Notes: a model not told the origin generated them from the sequence alone. DNA of 64,000 nt from Shewanella abyssi (GCF_023284025.1 NZ_JAKIKR010000019.1:1-64000), one strand, 5' to 3'. Positions 17,008-25,182 are shown, counted from the first letter of the stretch. A program made the numbers and translations.

Positions 17008-17230
17008 CACAATCCTCTTTATTCCAGTCATTACAAGTATGCATTTTTATCTATTACAGTTAAAAGTTATATCTCTACCAATCGCGACTCACTTCACATT
17101 AACACCAGTAAATTAATAGCCTTTGAGGCTTATATCACGTCAACATTACAGCGAAAAACTTAACCAAAAGGCCAAATATGTATAACACCTCACTTAGTTA
17201 ACATACTATTAGCGAAGGCAAAGAAAAGAT

Positions 17231-17317
17231 ATTCAAGACCTTAGTCACGAATATGTTTACCTCTTAAGAAAAGACGTGACTTTGCTCACTTATAACATTT
17301 CCTAATTCCTCTACTTT
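17231..17317 (+). promoter_or_regulatory. Upstream CRP-like promoter (duplicated control segment)
   Basis: GTGA-CTTTGC-TCAC (17276-17289) fits the CRP consensus TGTGA-N6-TCACA in the inner bases. A -10-like TACTTT begins at 17312, 29.5 nt from the site centre. The 59-bp stretch 17231-17289 matches 17715-17773 without gaps (44 of 59 by my count), so the promoter segment was duplicated. Confidence 0.5.
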
Positions 17318-17323
17318 AACCGT

Positions 17324-17450
17324 ACAGCAACACAATGGACGCGTTGGTGTTCCCAGTAATTATTTACCATTAAATTTAAGGCTTTAGATAAAGGCACACA
17401 CTGAAAATTGAAGCCTGGCCTTCGCACTAAGCCGAAGGCTTTCTTTTCTT
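17324..17450 (+). ncRNA. Candidate short CRP-driven RNA ending at an intrinsic terminator
   Basis: If the promoter at 17276-17317 is used, transcription would begin near 17324 and meet GCCTTCG-N8-CGAAGGC with a TTTCTTTT tract at 17418-17450. That would give a ~125-nt RNA with an internal AACAC/GTGTT stem near its 5' end. There is no credible reading frame on this strand. It may be a small RNA or an attenuated leader of module 2. Prediction only. Confidence 0.3.
17418..17450 (+). terminator. Terminator-like hairpin in the module 2 control region
   Basis: Perfect 7-bp stem GCCTTCG/CGAAGGC with an 8-nt loop and T-rich tail, 380 bp before the FAD subunit gene and not preceded by any plus-strand gene. 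Confidence 0.55.
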
Positions 17451-17620
17451 TACATTTTATCAACCACCTCATTACAGCATCAAAAAAAATCACACCCCAC
17501 AGTGTCACTTCACATGGTATTAAATTATATTTCAGTTCCACAACGAAATGACGGCAACATTATAATTGGTAGTTCAGTTATCATAAAACCATACATTAAT
17601 ATTCAGCTAGATTTATACCA

Positions 17621-17634
17621 TTGATGAGTATCAT
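17621..17634. promoter_or_regulatory. FNR/EtrA-like box
   Basis: TTGATGAGTATCAT matches the FNR consensus TTGAT-N4-ATCAA in 9 of 10 positions. It is 197 bp before the module 2 FAD gene. EtrA is the Shewanella FNR homologue; anaerobic control would suit a respiratory reductase. A matching -10 is not evident. Confidence 0.45.
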
Positions 17635-17714
17635 TATTCAGTCTAAATAAAATAAACAAAAGGCATATTATTAAATATAATAATGAGCTCGTTTGTGATT
17701 TAGCGGGTAATATT

Positions 17715-17801
17715 ATTCAAGACCTTTCTCACGAATAAGTTTTCCACCCAAAAAATATCGTGACGCAGTTCACCTTTAACCTTTATTTAACAGTTTATCT
17801 T
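17715..17801 (+). promoter_or_regulatory. Proximal CRP-like promoter of module 2
   Basis: GTGA-CGCAGT-TCAC (17760-17773) with a -10-like TATCTT from 17796, again 29.5 nt from the site centre. The centre lies 64 nt before the start codon, the same as the module 1 site (62.5 nt). Confidence 0.55.
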
Positions 17802-17830
17802 TACCCCATACCAATAATGAGGATGGATAG

Positions 17831-19348
17831 ATGTTTAACAGAAGAAATTTTTTAAAGCTTGGCGCTGGAGCTGCTGTAGGCAGTGCAGCCGCCATCATGC
17901 CAGGAACGGTTCTAGCCAGTGAGTGCGGCAAGATAAGTTGGGACGAATCTGCCGATGTTATCGTTTTAGGGTCAGGGTTTGCAGGCTTGAGCGCTGCGCT
18001 TCACGCAAAACGACAAGGTCTGGGATCAGTAGTCGTTTTAGAAAAGATGCAGGTCATTGGCGGTAACTCTGCCATTAACGGTGGTTGGTTAGCAGTGCCA
18101 AGAAACCCTATCCAACTCTCGCAAGGCGTAACTGATGACTCCCCAGCTGAACTAGTAAACGATCAAGTCGTTGCTGGTCGCGGAATGGCGAACAAAGCCA
18201 TTTTAGAAAAAATCGCTGACAGAGCGATGGATGTTTACGACCTGTGTATTAGTTCCGGTGTCGTCTTTAGAAAAGACTTTAATATTCAGGTAGGTGGTCA
18301 GAATAAACCGCGAGCAATTCGTGTGAAACATGGCACCGGTGGCGACATTACAAGCAAATTATATGAAGCTGGCGTGGCTGAGGGTATTGATTACCGTTTG
18401 CAGCATTATATTGAAGATTTCATCATGGACAACGGCGAAATTATTGGCCTAAAAGTACGCCAAAATTACCGATTCCCAGATATCACAACCGGCAAAACTA
18501 TATTCATTAAAGCTAACAAAGCGGTAATCATAGCAACGGGCGGCTTTGCTCGTAACATGGAACTGCGCAACGCAGTAGACCCTTCTTTAGATCCAACTCT
18601 TGATTGCACTAACGCACTTGGCGCAACGGGTGAAGTGACCTTGACCGCTATGGCTCATGGTGCGCTTCCTGTTCACATGAACATGATTCAAACCGGTCAC
18701 TGGGGTTCTCCTGATGAGGGCGGGTTTGGTTGGTCAGTAGCTCTGCTATCCATTAGCTGGCATGAAGGTATTGCGGTTAGCGTGTTAAATGGTAAGCGCT
18801 TTATGGACGAGCGTGCAGACAGAAAAACCTGCTCTGACGCCATCATGAAAAATCGTTACAAAGATAACTCTCCTGCTTACCCAATCGTTTTCTTCAACCA
18901 TGATGACCACATTAGTGATGACCGAGTTGTGCGTTCTCTACGTGACAAGATGGCGTGGAAAGTAGACAGCTTAGAACAGATGGCAGAGCAATTTAACGTT
19001 CCTTTGGCTGATCTAAAAAAGACCGTAGCAGAACATAACAAGAACGTTATTACTCGAACAGATCCTGATTTCAACAGAAAGATGGATACCGCGGTTGAAT
19101 TAAAAGCGCCGTTTGTAGTGTCTCGCGTGTGGCCAAAGGTTCATTACTGTATGGGCGGGCTAAAAACAGACGTTGGCTGCAGAGTTGTCGATGGTCGCTC
19201 TATGAAGCCGATCAAAAAGATGTACGCAGTGGGTGAAGTCACAGGCGGTATTCACGGCGTTACACGCCTAAGTTCAACATCCTGCCTCGAGTGTATCGCC
19301 TCTGGAATGATCGTCGCCGAAACAATCAAGTCTGAAGTAAAAGGGTAA
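17831..19348 (+). CDS. Periplasmic flavocytochrome c FAD subunit, fumarate-reductase superfamily (module 2)
   Basis: A 505-residue flavoprotein with Tat signal NRRNFLKLGAG, FAD motif GSGFAG (47-52) and ATGGFA (~235). Catalytic Arg (Fcc3 Arg402) is Arg331 in DERADRKT, and Arg544 is Arg479. As in module 1, His365 is replaced (Gly289 in IQTGHW), Glu378/Arg381 are lost (Ser/Trp) and His504 is Tyr439. It also differs from module 1: the loop after Arg479 reads LSSTSCLE instead of LGGCSTPE, and the substrate-lid stretch is different. This suggests the same reaction type (reduction of an alpha,beta-unsaturated monocarboxylate) on a different substrate. The cytochrome gene begins 5 bp later. Confidence 0.85.
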   Translation: MFNRRNFLKLGAGAAVGSAAAIMPGTVLASECGKISWDESADVIVLGSGFAGLSAALHAKRQGLGSVVVLEKMQVIGGNSAINGGWLAVPRNPIQLSQGVTDDSPAELVNDQVVAGRGMANKAILEKIADRAMDVYDLCISSGVVFRKDFNIQVGGQNKPRAIRVKHGTGGDITSKLYEAGVAEGIDYRLQHYIEDFIMDNGEIIGLKVRQNYRFPDITTGKTIFIKANKAVIIATGGFARNMELRNAVDPSLDPTLDCTNALGATGEVTLTAMAHGALPVHMNMIQTGHWGSPDEGGFGWSVALLSISWHEGIAVSVLNGKRFMDERADRKTCSDAIMKNRYKDNSPAYPIVFFNHDDHISDDRVVRSLRDKMAWKVDSLEQMAEQFNVPLADLKKTVAEHNKNVITRTDPDFNRKMDTAVELKAPFVVSRVWPKVHYCMGGLKTDVGCRVVDGRSMKPIKKMYAVGEVTGGIHGVTRLSSTSCLECIASGMIVAETIKSEVKG

Positions 19349-19353
19349 TCTCA

Positions 19354-19722
19354 ATGAAAAAGTATCTTCTAACGTTGTTATTAAGCCTGACTGTTGCAGG
19401 TTCTGCATTCGCTGGCGAACTTGAGTCAGTAAAAGGAAGCACCCAAGGCCGCACTAATCACCAATTCCTTTACGAAGATGGTTGTAAAAGTTGCCACCAA
19501 GGTTCGGGAAAGGCTACCGCGAATGACGCTGCCTGCGTTGAATGTCACGGCGATATAAACAGTATCGAAATTGATGAAAACAACCTGACTTATAGCGAAG
19601 CTAACCCACACAAATCATTCCACTACAACCAGGGCGCCAGCTGCCTAGCTTGTCACGGTGAGCACGAGAAAAAAGCACCGGTTTGTGCCGAATGTCACCG
19701 CACATGGTTTGAAGAGATGTAA
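19354..19722 (+). CDS. Periplasmic tetrahaem cytochrome c subunit (module 2)
   Basis: A 122-residue protein with a Sec signal peptide (cleaved near SAFA-GE, residue 20) and CxxCH motifs at 44, 61, 97 and 111. The C-terminal pair is spaced exactly as in the module 1 cytochrome (CxxCHGEHxxKxxxCxxCH). It begins 5 bp after the FAD subunit stop and is the likely electron-donating partner. Confidence 0.9.
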   Translation: MKKYLLTLLLSLTVAGSAFAGELESVKGSTQGRTNHQFLYEDGCKSCHQGSGKATANDAACVECHGDINSIEIDENNLTYSEANPHKSFHYNQGASCLACHGEHEKKAPVCAECHRTWFEEM

Positions 19723-19749
19723 TTTAGCTCAATAATAAAAACGAGATTA

Positions 19750-20808
19750 ATGATGATGAATAATAAATTAGTTCCAATAGCGCTAGCATGTTTCACCGCC
19801 TTTTCTGCCTCTGCTGCAGCGGCCGACATTGAAGTCGGTGGTTTCATTAAAGGCAACATACGTTATATCGGTGGAGAGGTTCCATACAACACTATGTGGA
19901 TTGGTTCTGGGGCAATGCAAAGCGAAAGCAGTGACAAAACCCAGATCAGTGCTCAGGAAAGTCGTTTCAATGCCAAGTTTACCCATAACGGAGTCGTCGG
20001 TTTTGCTGAAATCGATTTTGTTGGTTCATCACAGGGCAACGGTGTTATTTCTAACTCATACAGCCCTCGATTACGCCATGCTTATATTAAGTACGAAGAT
20101 ATTACGTTTGGTCAAACATGGTCAACACTGATTAATACCAGTACCTTTCCTGAATCTGCAGATTTAGGTGGACCATTAGTGGGTGAAGCCATGATCCGTC
20201 AAGGATTGATCAGATACCAGCACGGTGATTGGCAGTTTGCGTTGGAAAACCCAAACACTTACGGTACTGATGAAAAGGGTGAAAAATTAAGTACCAGTGA
20301 CGACTATATTCCAGACATGATTGTACGCCACGATACTAAGGGCGATTGGGGCAATATCTCGGTATCGGCACTCGTTAGATACTTAGATCCTGAAAATACA
20401 GACAAAATCTCTTTTGGTGGCTCTGCAGCAGCAAAGTTTCACATGATAGGTAAAGATGATCTGCGTATCCAGTTACATTATGGAAATCTAGGTCGCTATG
20501 TCGGTACTGTTGCTGCAAGAGATATCTACAACGGTGAAGTTGAAACAACTACAGCTGGTACCATTTCCTATCGACATTTTTGGAATGACACCATGCGTTC
20601 AAGCATTTTCTATGGACGTACTGTGACAGAAGAGGAAGAGACCGATAGATATCAGATTGGTGTAAACCTCTTCACCAATTTAACACCTGAGTTAAAAGTG
20701 GGTTTTGAAGTGGGTCGTTACGAAGTGATGGATACCATTACCGAGTCGAATAATGCTGAAAATGGTTCTTCTGACTATGTTCAATTTACCATGCAATTTT
20801 CAATATAA
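19750..20808 (+). CDS. Outer-membrane porin of module 2 (DcaP-like)
   Basis: A 352-residue porin with signal peptide (cleavage in SASAAAA-DIEV). It aligns along its length with the module 1 porin (ISNSYSPRLRHAYIKYEDITFGQTWSTLINTS; RQGLIRY; GDWGNISVSAL) and ends in FTMQFSI. Three ATG codons in a row begin the gene and the ribosome-binding site is weak, so the exact start is uncertain by two residues. Presumed to admit the acceptor for the adjacent reductase. Confidence 0.85.
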   Translation: MMMNNKLVPIALACFTAFSASAAAADIEVGGFIKGNIRYIGGEVPYNTMWIGSGAMQSESSDKTQISAQESRFNAKFTHNGVVGFAEIDFVGSSQGNGVISNSYSPRLRHAYIKYEDITFGQTWSTLINTSTFPESADLGGPLVGEAMIRQGLIRYQHGDWQFALENPNTYGTDEKGEKLSTSDDYIPDMIVRHDTKGDWGNISVSALVRYLDPENTDKISFGGSAAAKFHMIGKDDLRIQLHYGNLGRYVGTVAARDIYNGEVETTTAGTISYRHFWNDTMRSSIFYGRTVTEEEETDRYQIGVNLFTNLTPELKVGFEVGRYEVMDTITESNNAENGSSDYVQFTMQFSI

Positions 20809-20837
20809 GCATTAAAAACAACCTAAGTAGGTATTAA

Positions 20838-20859
20838 TTGGGGCTCAATAGAGCCCCAA
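20838..20859. terminator. Hairpin between porin 2 and convergent Omp85 gene
   Basis: TTGGGGCTC-AATA-GAGCCCCAA, a perfect 9-bp stem, between the two convergent transcripts; no long T-run on either strand. Confidence 0.7.
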
Positions 20860-20879
20860 AATTACTTACATCTGCGCCG

Positions 20880-22064
20880 CTAAAATGCTTCATTAACATT
20901 AAAATAAAAGCCCCTATCGCCATCGCCCCATGCCATATCTAAGCGCAAATTCACTCTTGGTTTAACTTCAAAGCGATAGCCCACCCCGCCGTTAGGCAAG
21001 ATTTTATCAGAATCAAACTCACTAACATCAGCTGCGATTACGCCAGCGCCGCCCCAGAACACCATGCCATGGCGACCGGGAAGATTAAGTCGGTATTCTA
21101 CTTGCGTGAGCAGCATTTGTTGGTCGCGATATCGACCCGAGGTATAGCCACGCAATAGATCGCCACCGCCCGCCTTTGATAACTGATCCCAAGGCACATT
21201 GCCAGCGGTAAAGCGGCCGCGAACCTGCCAGGCTAAGATATCTTCGCCACGGCCGGTTTGAATGTATTCGCTGTAGAGCGCGTTATACACCTCAAAGTCG
21301 GTTTTACTACCTAAGATCTGTCGATAAAAAGCGGCGTCAATCTCCAAGATACGCCCGGATTGCGGGTTTAATACGTTGTCTCTAGTATCATGATTTAGCA
21401 GCAGGTTAACCCCGACACTACGCGAGCTTTCTTGCAACTCATCAGTCACAACATTTGAATCCAAGGGGTTAATACTATCGGCGCTAGCATAGCTAAAATC
21501 AAAGCCTATACCCACAAAACTGCTGGGGCTCATCCGCTGTAACAGCATCGGCTTAATCGATACTATTCGCTGGTTATACTCCACACGGTTAATGTCGGCA
21601 TGATTACTGTCATAACCGACGCCGTAAAACACATCGGGTGCATCATAGAGCTCGGCATTAAGGTAGAAGCGCTGCTTGTCTTGATTGATAAAGGTCTTAT
21701 TGGCAATCGCGCCCCCTAATGCACCATTGGTTGAGGCCAAACCATTAATCACCAAAGATGATAATTGACTCACCTCATCATCGGGATCAACTTGGTACAA
21801 GCCGACCGCAGAGATCCCCACCCCGAGATCCATCTCTGGATTATAAAAGGGTCCCGGCAGATAGCTAAAATCGATCAGCTTATCGGGGTTAAACTCACCA
21901 TCAGCACCTAGGGTTTGTAAGAAATCCTCCAGCCAACCCTGAGACACGTCATCATCTTGTGCTTGGACGCCTGTCGACTCTGTGGCTGCAACATGGGGCG
22001 CTTTGAGCGTACCCGTTAAAACAATACTGAGAATTAGCGTTTTAGCGATATTGCCGCCTGTCAT
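20880..22064 (-). CDS. Omp85-superfamily outer-membrane barrel without POTRA domains
   Basis: A 394-residue protein with a signal peptide (about 27 residues), a ~60-residue linker and then a surface-antigen (bacterial D15) barrel. The diagnostic segments are GGGDLLRGYTSGRYRDQQMLLTQVEYR (RGY motif) and LLLNHDTRDNVLNPQSG. There is no room for POTRA domains, unlike BamA or TamA. It is the last gene of a four-gene operon and overlaps the preceding stop by ATGA. Related POTRA-less barrels occur beside lipases/hydrolases; its cargo, if any, is unknown. Confidence 0.8.
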   Translation of the reverse strand: MTGGNIAKTLILSIVLTGTLKAPHVAATESTGVQAQDDDVSQGWLEDFLQTLGADGEFNPDKLIDFSYLPGPFYNPEMDLGVGISAVGLYQVDPDDEVSQLSSLVINGLASTNGALGGAIANKTFINQDKQRFYLNAELYDAPDVFYGVGYDSNHADINRVEYNQRIVSIKPMLLQRMSPSSFVGIGFDFSYASADSINPLDSNVVTDELQESSRSVGVNLLLNHDTRDNVLNPQSGRILEIDAAFYRQILGSKTDFEVYNALYSEYIQTGRGEDILAWQVRGRFTAGNVPWDQLSKAGGGDLLRGYTSGRYRDQQMLLTQVEYRLNLPGRHGMVFWGGAGVIAADVSEFDSDKILPNGGVGYRFEVKPRVNLRLDMAWGDGDRGFYFNVNEAF

Positions 22065-23371
22065 GGTTGTACCTCTAACTCAGTAAGGTCGTTAGCCCGC
22101 TGCTGAATATGCTGCTGCAATTCAATTGAATCTTGTATTTGGTTGTATTCACTGATGCGATAAAAATCAGCTTGAGTAAATCCATTACGCCATAGCGACT
22201 CGGGGATATGACTAAAGCTGGCTGTGAATTTATCCGCCACCAGCAGTTTTTGCTGAGCAATAGCGTCAATGTCTATTCCATGAAGGGTGTTACTCAGGGC
22301 TAAGTGATGCGGCTCAATATCCGTTTCATAAAGCTCGGCAATCCCGTTCCATTTAACATGGGAACTCGCTAAGGCTTTTGGCACTAGATAAGGGGACTGT
22401 TTATCGCCTAACGCATAATGGCGTTTGAGTAGCATAAACTTACTCGGCAAGGGTTGCTTTGAATCCCACCACACACCATCAATGACATCAAATAGCGCAT
22501 TGGTTTGTTCGATGGCAACAGGCTCTAACCAAGTGAGCGTCGCTGCGAGCCACTGGGTCATATGTTGGTTATAGAGCTCTTTATTCATCGCTAGATTATT
22601 GCTCAGCAAGGCTAATGCGATTTTGGCGCCCAACATATTGGAGTAAAGATCTTCAGGTGAATAGGCCGATACCGCTTCAGACCACGGCGCCCAACTGCGA
22701 TAGCCGTGCCACTGCGCTATTTCATGAGCTTCTGCCATAGAGTAAGCCAATCGCACCGATATGGCCGCGGCAAGTTCCCAGCGCTGAGCGGCTGTTAAAC
22801 CTGAGCTATCAAAGGCTTTGAGCTCTATGCTGCGCGGACCAATTTCATCAGGCAGTACGATACTTTGTGGCAAACCCAGTTGTGGAAAGATTCGATAGAA
22901 CAAGGCAATGGCATTATCCGCTGTATCGCGAACATGGGCTAAATCGATAAAGCCACCGCGGAGGGTGTAAATTTGGCCGTTATTCTCGCCACCACGGCTG
23001 CCATTAGGCGCATCTTTTTGGTAGCTAAAGGTTCCCGCCTCAAACGCGTGTGGTCCGACACTGTCGACCGCTAGCGTATTAGCATAACGAAAGAAGGGTA
23101 CAGACAATGAGCCGACTTGGACTTTTTGTGCATTGCCAAAAGCGCAGCAGGGGCGAACGTCTTCAGGCATACGCATTAACGGCAAGTCTTGCAGCACAAC
23201 GTCCCCCATCAACAGGGGATCTGGCTCATTGTCTAGCGCGGCAGCGATCGCAATATCACTCGGTAAGGCGCGCACTTGCCAGTCAGGGCTGCTACACGCG
23301 CCAAGCAGCAGTACACTCATCACCACGACAACACTTTGCCTCGTTAACAAAGTTAACTTAGCTATCATCAT
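22061..23371 (-). CDS. DUF4056-type lipoprotein
   Basis: A 436-residue lipoprotein: lipobox LGAC with Cys26 and Ser at +2. The domain carries RPCCAFG near the N-terminus, GPHAFEAGTFSY, GGFIDLAHVRDTAD, and a helical HEIAQWHGY motif that may bind a metal (HE...H). I assign DUF4056 from memory of these segments. ATGA overlaps on both sides tie it tightly to the hydrolase upstream and the Omp85 barrel downstream. A role at the outer-membrane inner leaflet together with them is likely. Biochemical function unknown. Confidence 0.7.
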   Translation of the reverse strand: MMIAKLTLLTRQSVVVVMSVLLLGACSSPDWQVRALPSDIAIAAALDNEPDPLLMGDVVLQDLPLMRMPEDVRPCCAFGNAQKVQVGSLSVPFFRYANTLAVDSVGPHAFEAGTFSYQKDAPNGSRGGENNGQIYTLRGGFIDLAHVRDTADNAIALFYRIFPQLGLPQSIVLPDEIGPRSIELKAFDSSGLTAAQRWELAAAISVRLAYSMAEAHEIAQWHGYRSWAPWSEAVSAYSPEDLYSNMLGAKIALALLSNNLAMNKELYNQHMTQWLAATLTWLEPVAIEQTNALFDVIDGVWWDSKQPLPSKFMLLKRHYALGDKQSPYLVPKALASSHVKWNGIAELYETDIEPHHLALSNTLHGIDIDAIAQQKLLVADKFTASFSHIPESLWRNGFTQADFYRISEYNQIQDSIELQQHIQQRANDLTELEVQP

Positions 23372-24276
23372 TGTACAAACGCCTTTATTGCTTGGCTGAT
23401 AATCTCAGGGTAATCATTGCTAAGTCCATGAGCGCCCTTTGGAATAACCACTATAGGGGCGTTTAAGTAAGTAGCCAGTTGGATCCCCGATGCCAAGGGG
23501 AATACTTGATCGCGCTCGCCCCAGATAAGCATACTCGGCGGTAACAACGCTGCCGATACCGTTGTGGCTACACGGTCCCTGTCGGCCGGCAAACTATCAA
23601 TAAGCGCCTGTTTTTCATGATGATACCCAGCAAAATACTGCGCATATATCGCGTCATCGATAAAAGCCGGATACCAAGGAAAGTCGATAAACGTCCCATT
23701 GAGTAAACGGCGCATCTCAGTGGCATTTTTCGGCACAAAGATGTCAGTGGCGCTCTCAACAGCAAAGCGTTGATTCATCTCTTCGAGATCAGCATCAGAA
23801 AACAGCACACCCGGGCTGGCTAGCAACACGGCCTTTGCAACCTTAGGCTCGTTTATCATCAAATCAAAAGTGACAAAGCCGCCGTAGGAGATCCCCACCA
23901 CATTGACCTTGTCGACATTAAGCGCATCAATAAGCTGGCGAACTGCTTGTGACTGAGTCGCGAGACTTGGAGTCGCCTCACTCACAGAGTCGCCAAACCA
24001 GGCTAAATCTGCGGCGATGACCTGATAATCCTTAACCAGCTCAAGCATCACTTGCTGCCAACTAGTGACTGCCGTGCCGCCAAAGCCATGGATAAGCAGC
24101 ACTGTTTTACCTTGCCCTGCTTGCCAATAATTGAGTTTGCCGCCCTCTGCTAGGGTGAGTTGCTGCTGTATAAAGCCCACTTTTTTCAGGGCGGTTTTTT
24201 CACTTGAATCAGTCATCTCAACGATTGAGCAACCACTGATGAATAGCATGCTGAGTATTAGATAAATAGATCGCAT
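23368..24276 (-). CDS. Alpha/beta-hydrolase lipoprotein
   Basis: A 302-residue lipoprotein (ISGC lipobox, Cys16) with an alpha/beta-hydrolase fold. Oxyanion motif is HGFGG (63-67), the nucleophile elbow is GISYGG with Ser130, the acid is Asp256 (WGERDQVFP) and the base is His283 (GAHGLSNDYP). The cap region is small. It is likely an esterase or lipase-like enzyme acting in the periplasm or at the outer membrane. It overlaps the DUF4056 gene (ATGA) and follows the outer-membrane protein gene by 18 bp. Confidence 0.85.
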   Translation of the reverse strand: MRSIYLILSMLFISGCSIVEMTDSSEKTALKKVGFIQQQLTLAEGGKLNYWQAGQGKTVLLIHGFGGTAVTSWQQVMLELVKDYQVIAADLAWFGDSVSEATPSLATQSQAVRQLIDALNVDKVNVVGISYGGFVTFDLMINEPKVAKAVLLASPGVLFSDADLEEMNQRFAVESATDIFVPKNATEMRRLLNGTFIDFPWYPAFIDDAIYAQYFAGYHHEKQALIDSLPADRDRVATTVSAALLPPSMLIWGERDQVFPLASGIQLATYLNAPIVVIPKGAHGLSNDYPEIISQAIKAFVQ

Positions 24277-24294
24277 AATTTCCCCGTAAATACC

Positions 24295-25182
24295 CTAGAA
24301 ACGGTAACCTAAGCTCATCATAAAGCTCGTTCGGGTGCCGAACCCCAACTCCATCAATAGGTCGATATTTTTAGTCACCCCTATTTGGCCACCAATCAGG
24401 CCATTCCATTTGTCTTCGAGATGTTGGTTAACCTCAAATTTGGCGTTACCCAATGGAATGCCAATATCTTGCAGGTAACCACTAAAGGTTTGCTCCACAT
24501 TTTGGTACATAGCCCCGACCCAAACTTGAATTTCATGCTGGTTATAACTCGTTCTGTAGCCCGCGCGAGGCGAGACAACGATGCTGCTGATCTCGCCATC
24601 TAGAATATCCAAATTAGTATTGGTGTAATTCACATCCAGCAGTGCAAACCAATTGTCGATACCGCCAACAAGCGTACCGCCCACGCCATAGGTAGTGCCT
24701 TTAAAGTTGAGTTCAAAATCGAAAGGATCGCTAATGCTACTGCAGGGATTGACCTTGCATGCCAGCGGCGGCAGTAACGACGACCAGTCAGCTTCAAGCT
24801 GTACATTTGCCACACTGCTGCCTTTGGTATGCCCTATGACCCCGTACAAATTTAAAAATGGCAGCAGCCATGCATCCGCTCGAAAGGTGATGGTCTCTGA
24901 ATCTTGCAGCGCTTCGCTGCCTGTTATGCTGAGCAGATCATCTAGGCCGCCCAGTCCAGAAAAGGCCACAGAATCGACAATTAAAGGTTGCTCCATCGAC
25001 ATATAGTTGAAGCTAAAGCCAAATGGTTTAGGCAGTTCATGACCCAAATCGATCGCCTCTTGTGCCCAAATAGGAAAGGTGCGGTCATAACGCACTGTAT
25101 GTGGCTCTCGCTCAATAGCGTGAACCGGTGTCATACAATACAGCATGACGAATATAGCCATGATTTTTACAATATTAAGCAT
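24295..25182 (-). CDS. Outer-membrane beta-barrel protein, first gene of the envelope operon
   Basis: A 295-residue protein with signal peptide (cleavage after TPVHA, residue 22). Alternating amphipathic strands end in FMMSLGYRF, a classical outer-membrane C-terminal signature. A Cys pair (ACKVNPCSS) may form a loop disulfide. I do not recognise a specific family; FadL- or OmpW-like transport of hydrophobic compounds is one possibility. It heads the four-gene operon that ends with the Omp85-type barrel. Confidence 0.7.
   Translation of the reverse strand: MLNIVKIMAIFVMLYCMTPVHAIEREPHTVRYDRTFPIWAQEAIDLGHELPKPFGFSFNYMSMEQPLIVDSVAFSGLGGLDDLLSITGSEALQDSETITFRADAWLLPFLNLYGVIGHTKGSSVANVQLEADWSSLLPPLACKVNPCSSISDPFDFELNFKGTTYGVGGTLVGGIDNWFALLDVNYTNTNLDILDGEISSIVVSPRAGYRTSYNQHEIQVWVGAMYQNVEQTFSGYLQDIGIPLGNAKFEVNQHLEDKWNGLIGGQIGVTKNIDLLMELGFGTRTSFMMSLGYRF

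Noticed and set aside
17311-17541. 76-codon minus-strand frame in the module 2 control region
   Set aside because: It crosses the terminator-like hairpin, has no ribosome-binding site, and no similarity that I recognise.
12985-19348. Calling the flavoproteins fumarate reductase or urocanate reductase
   Set aside because: The HPT motif, Glu/Arg proton path and second His are replaced in both; the retained residues fit the superfamily but not these substrates.
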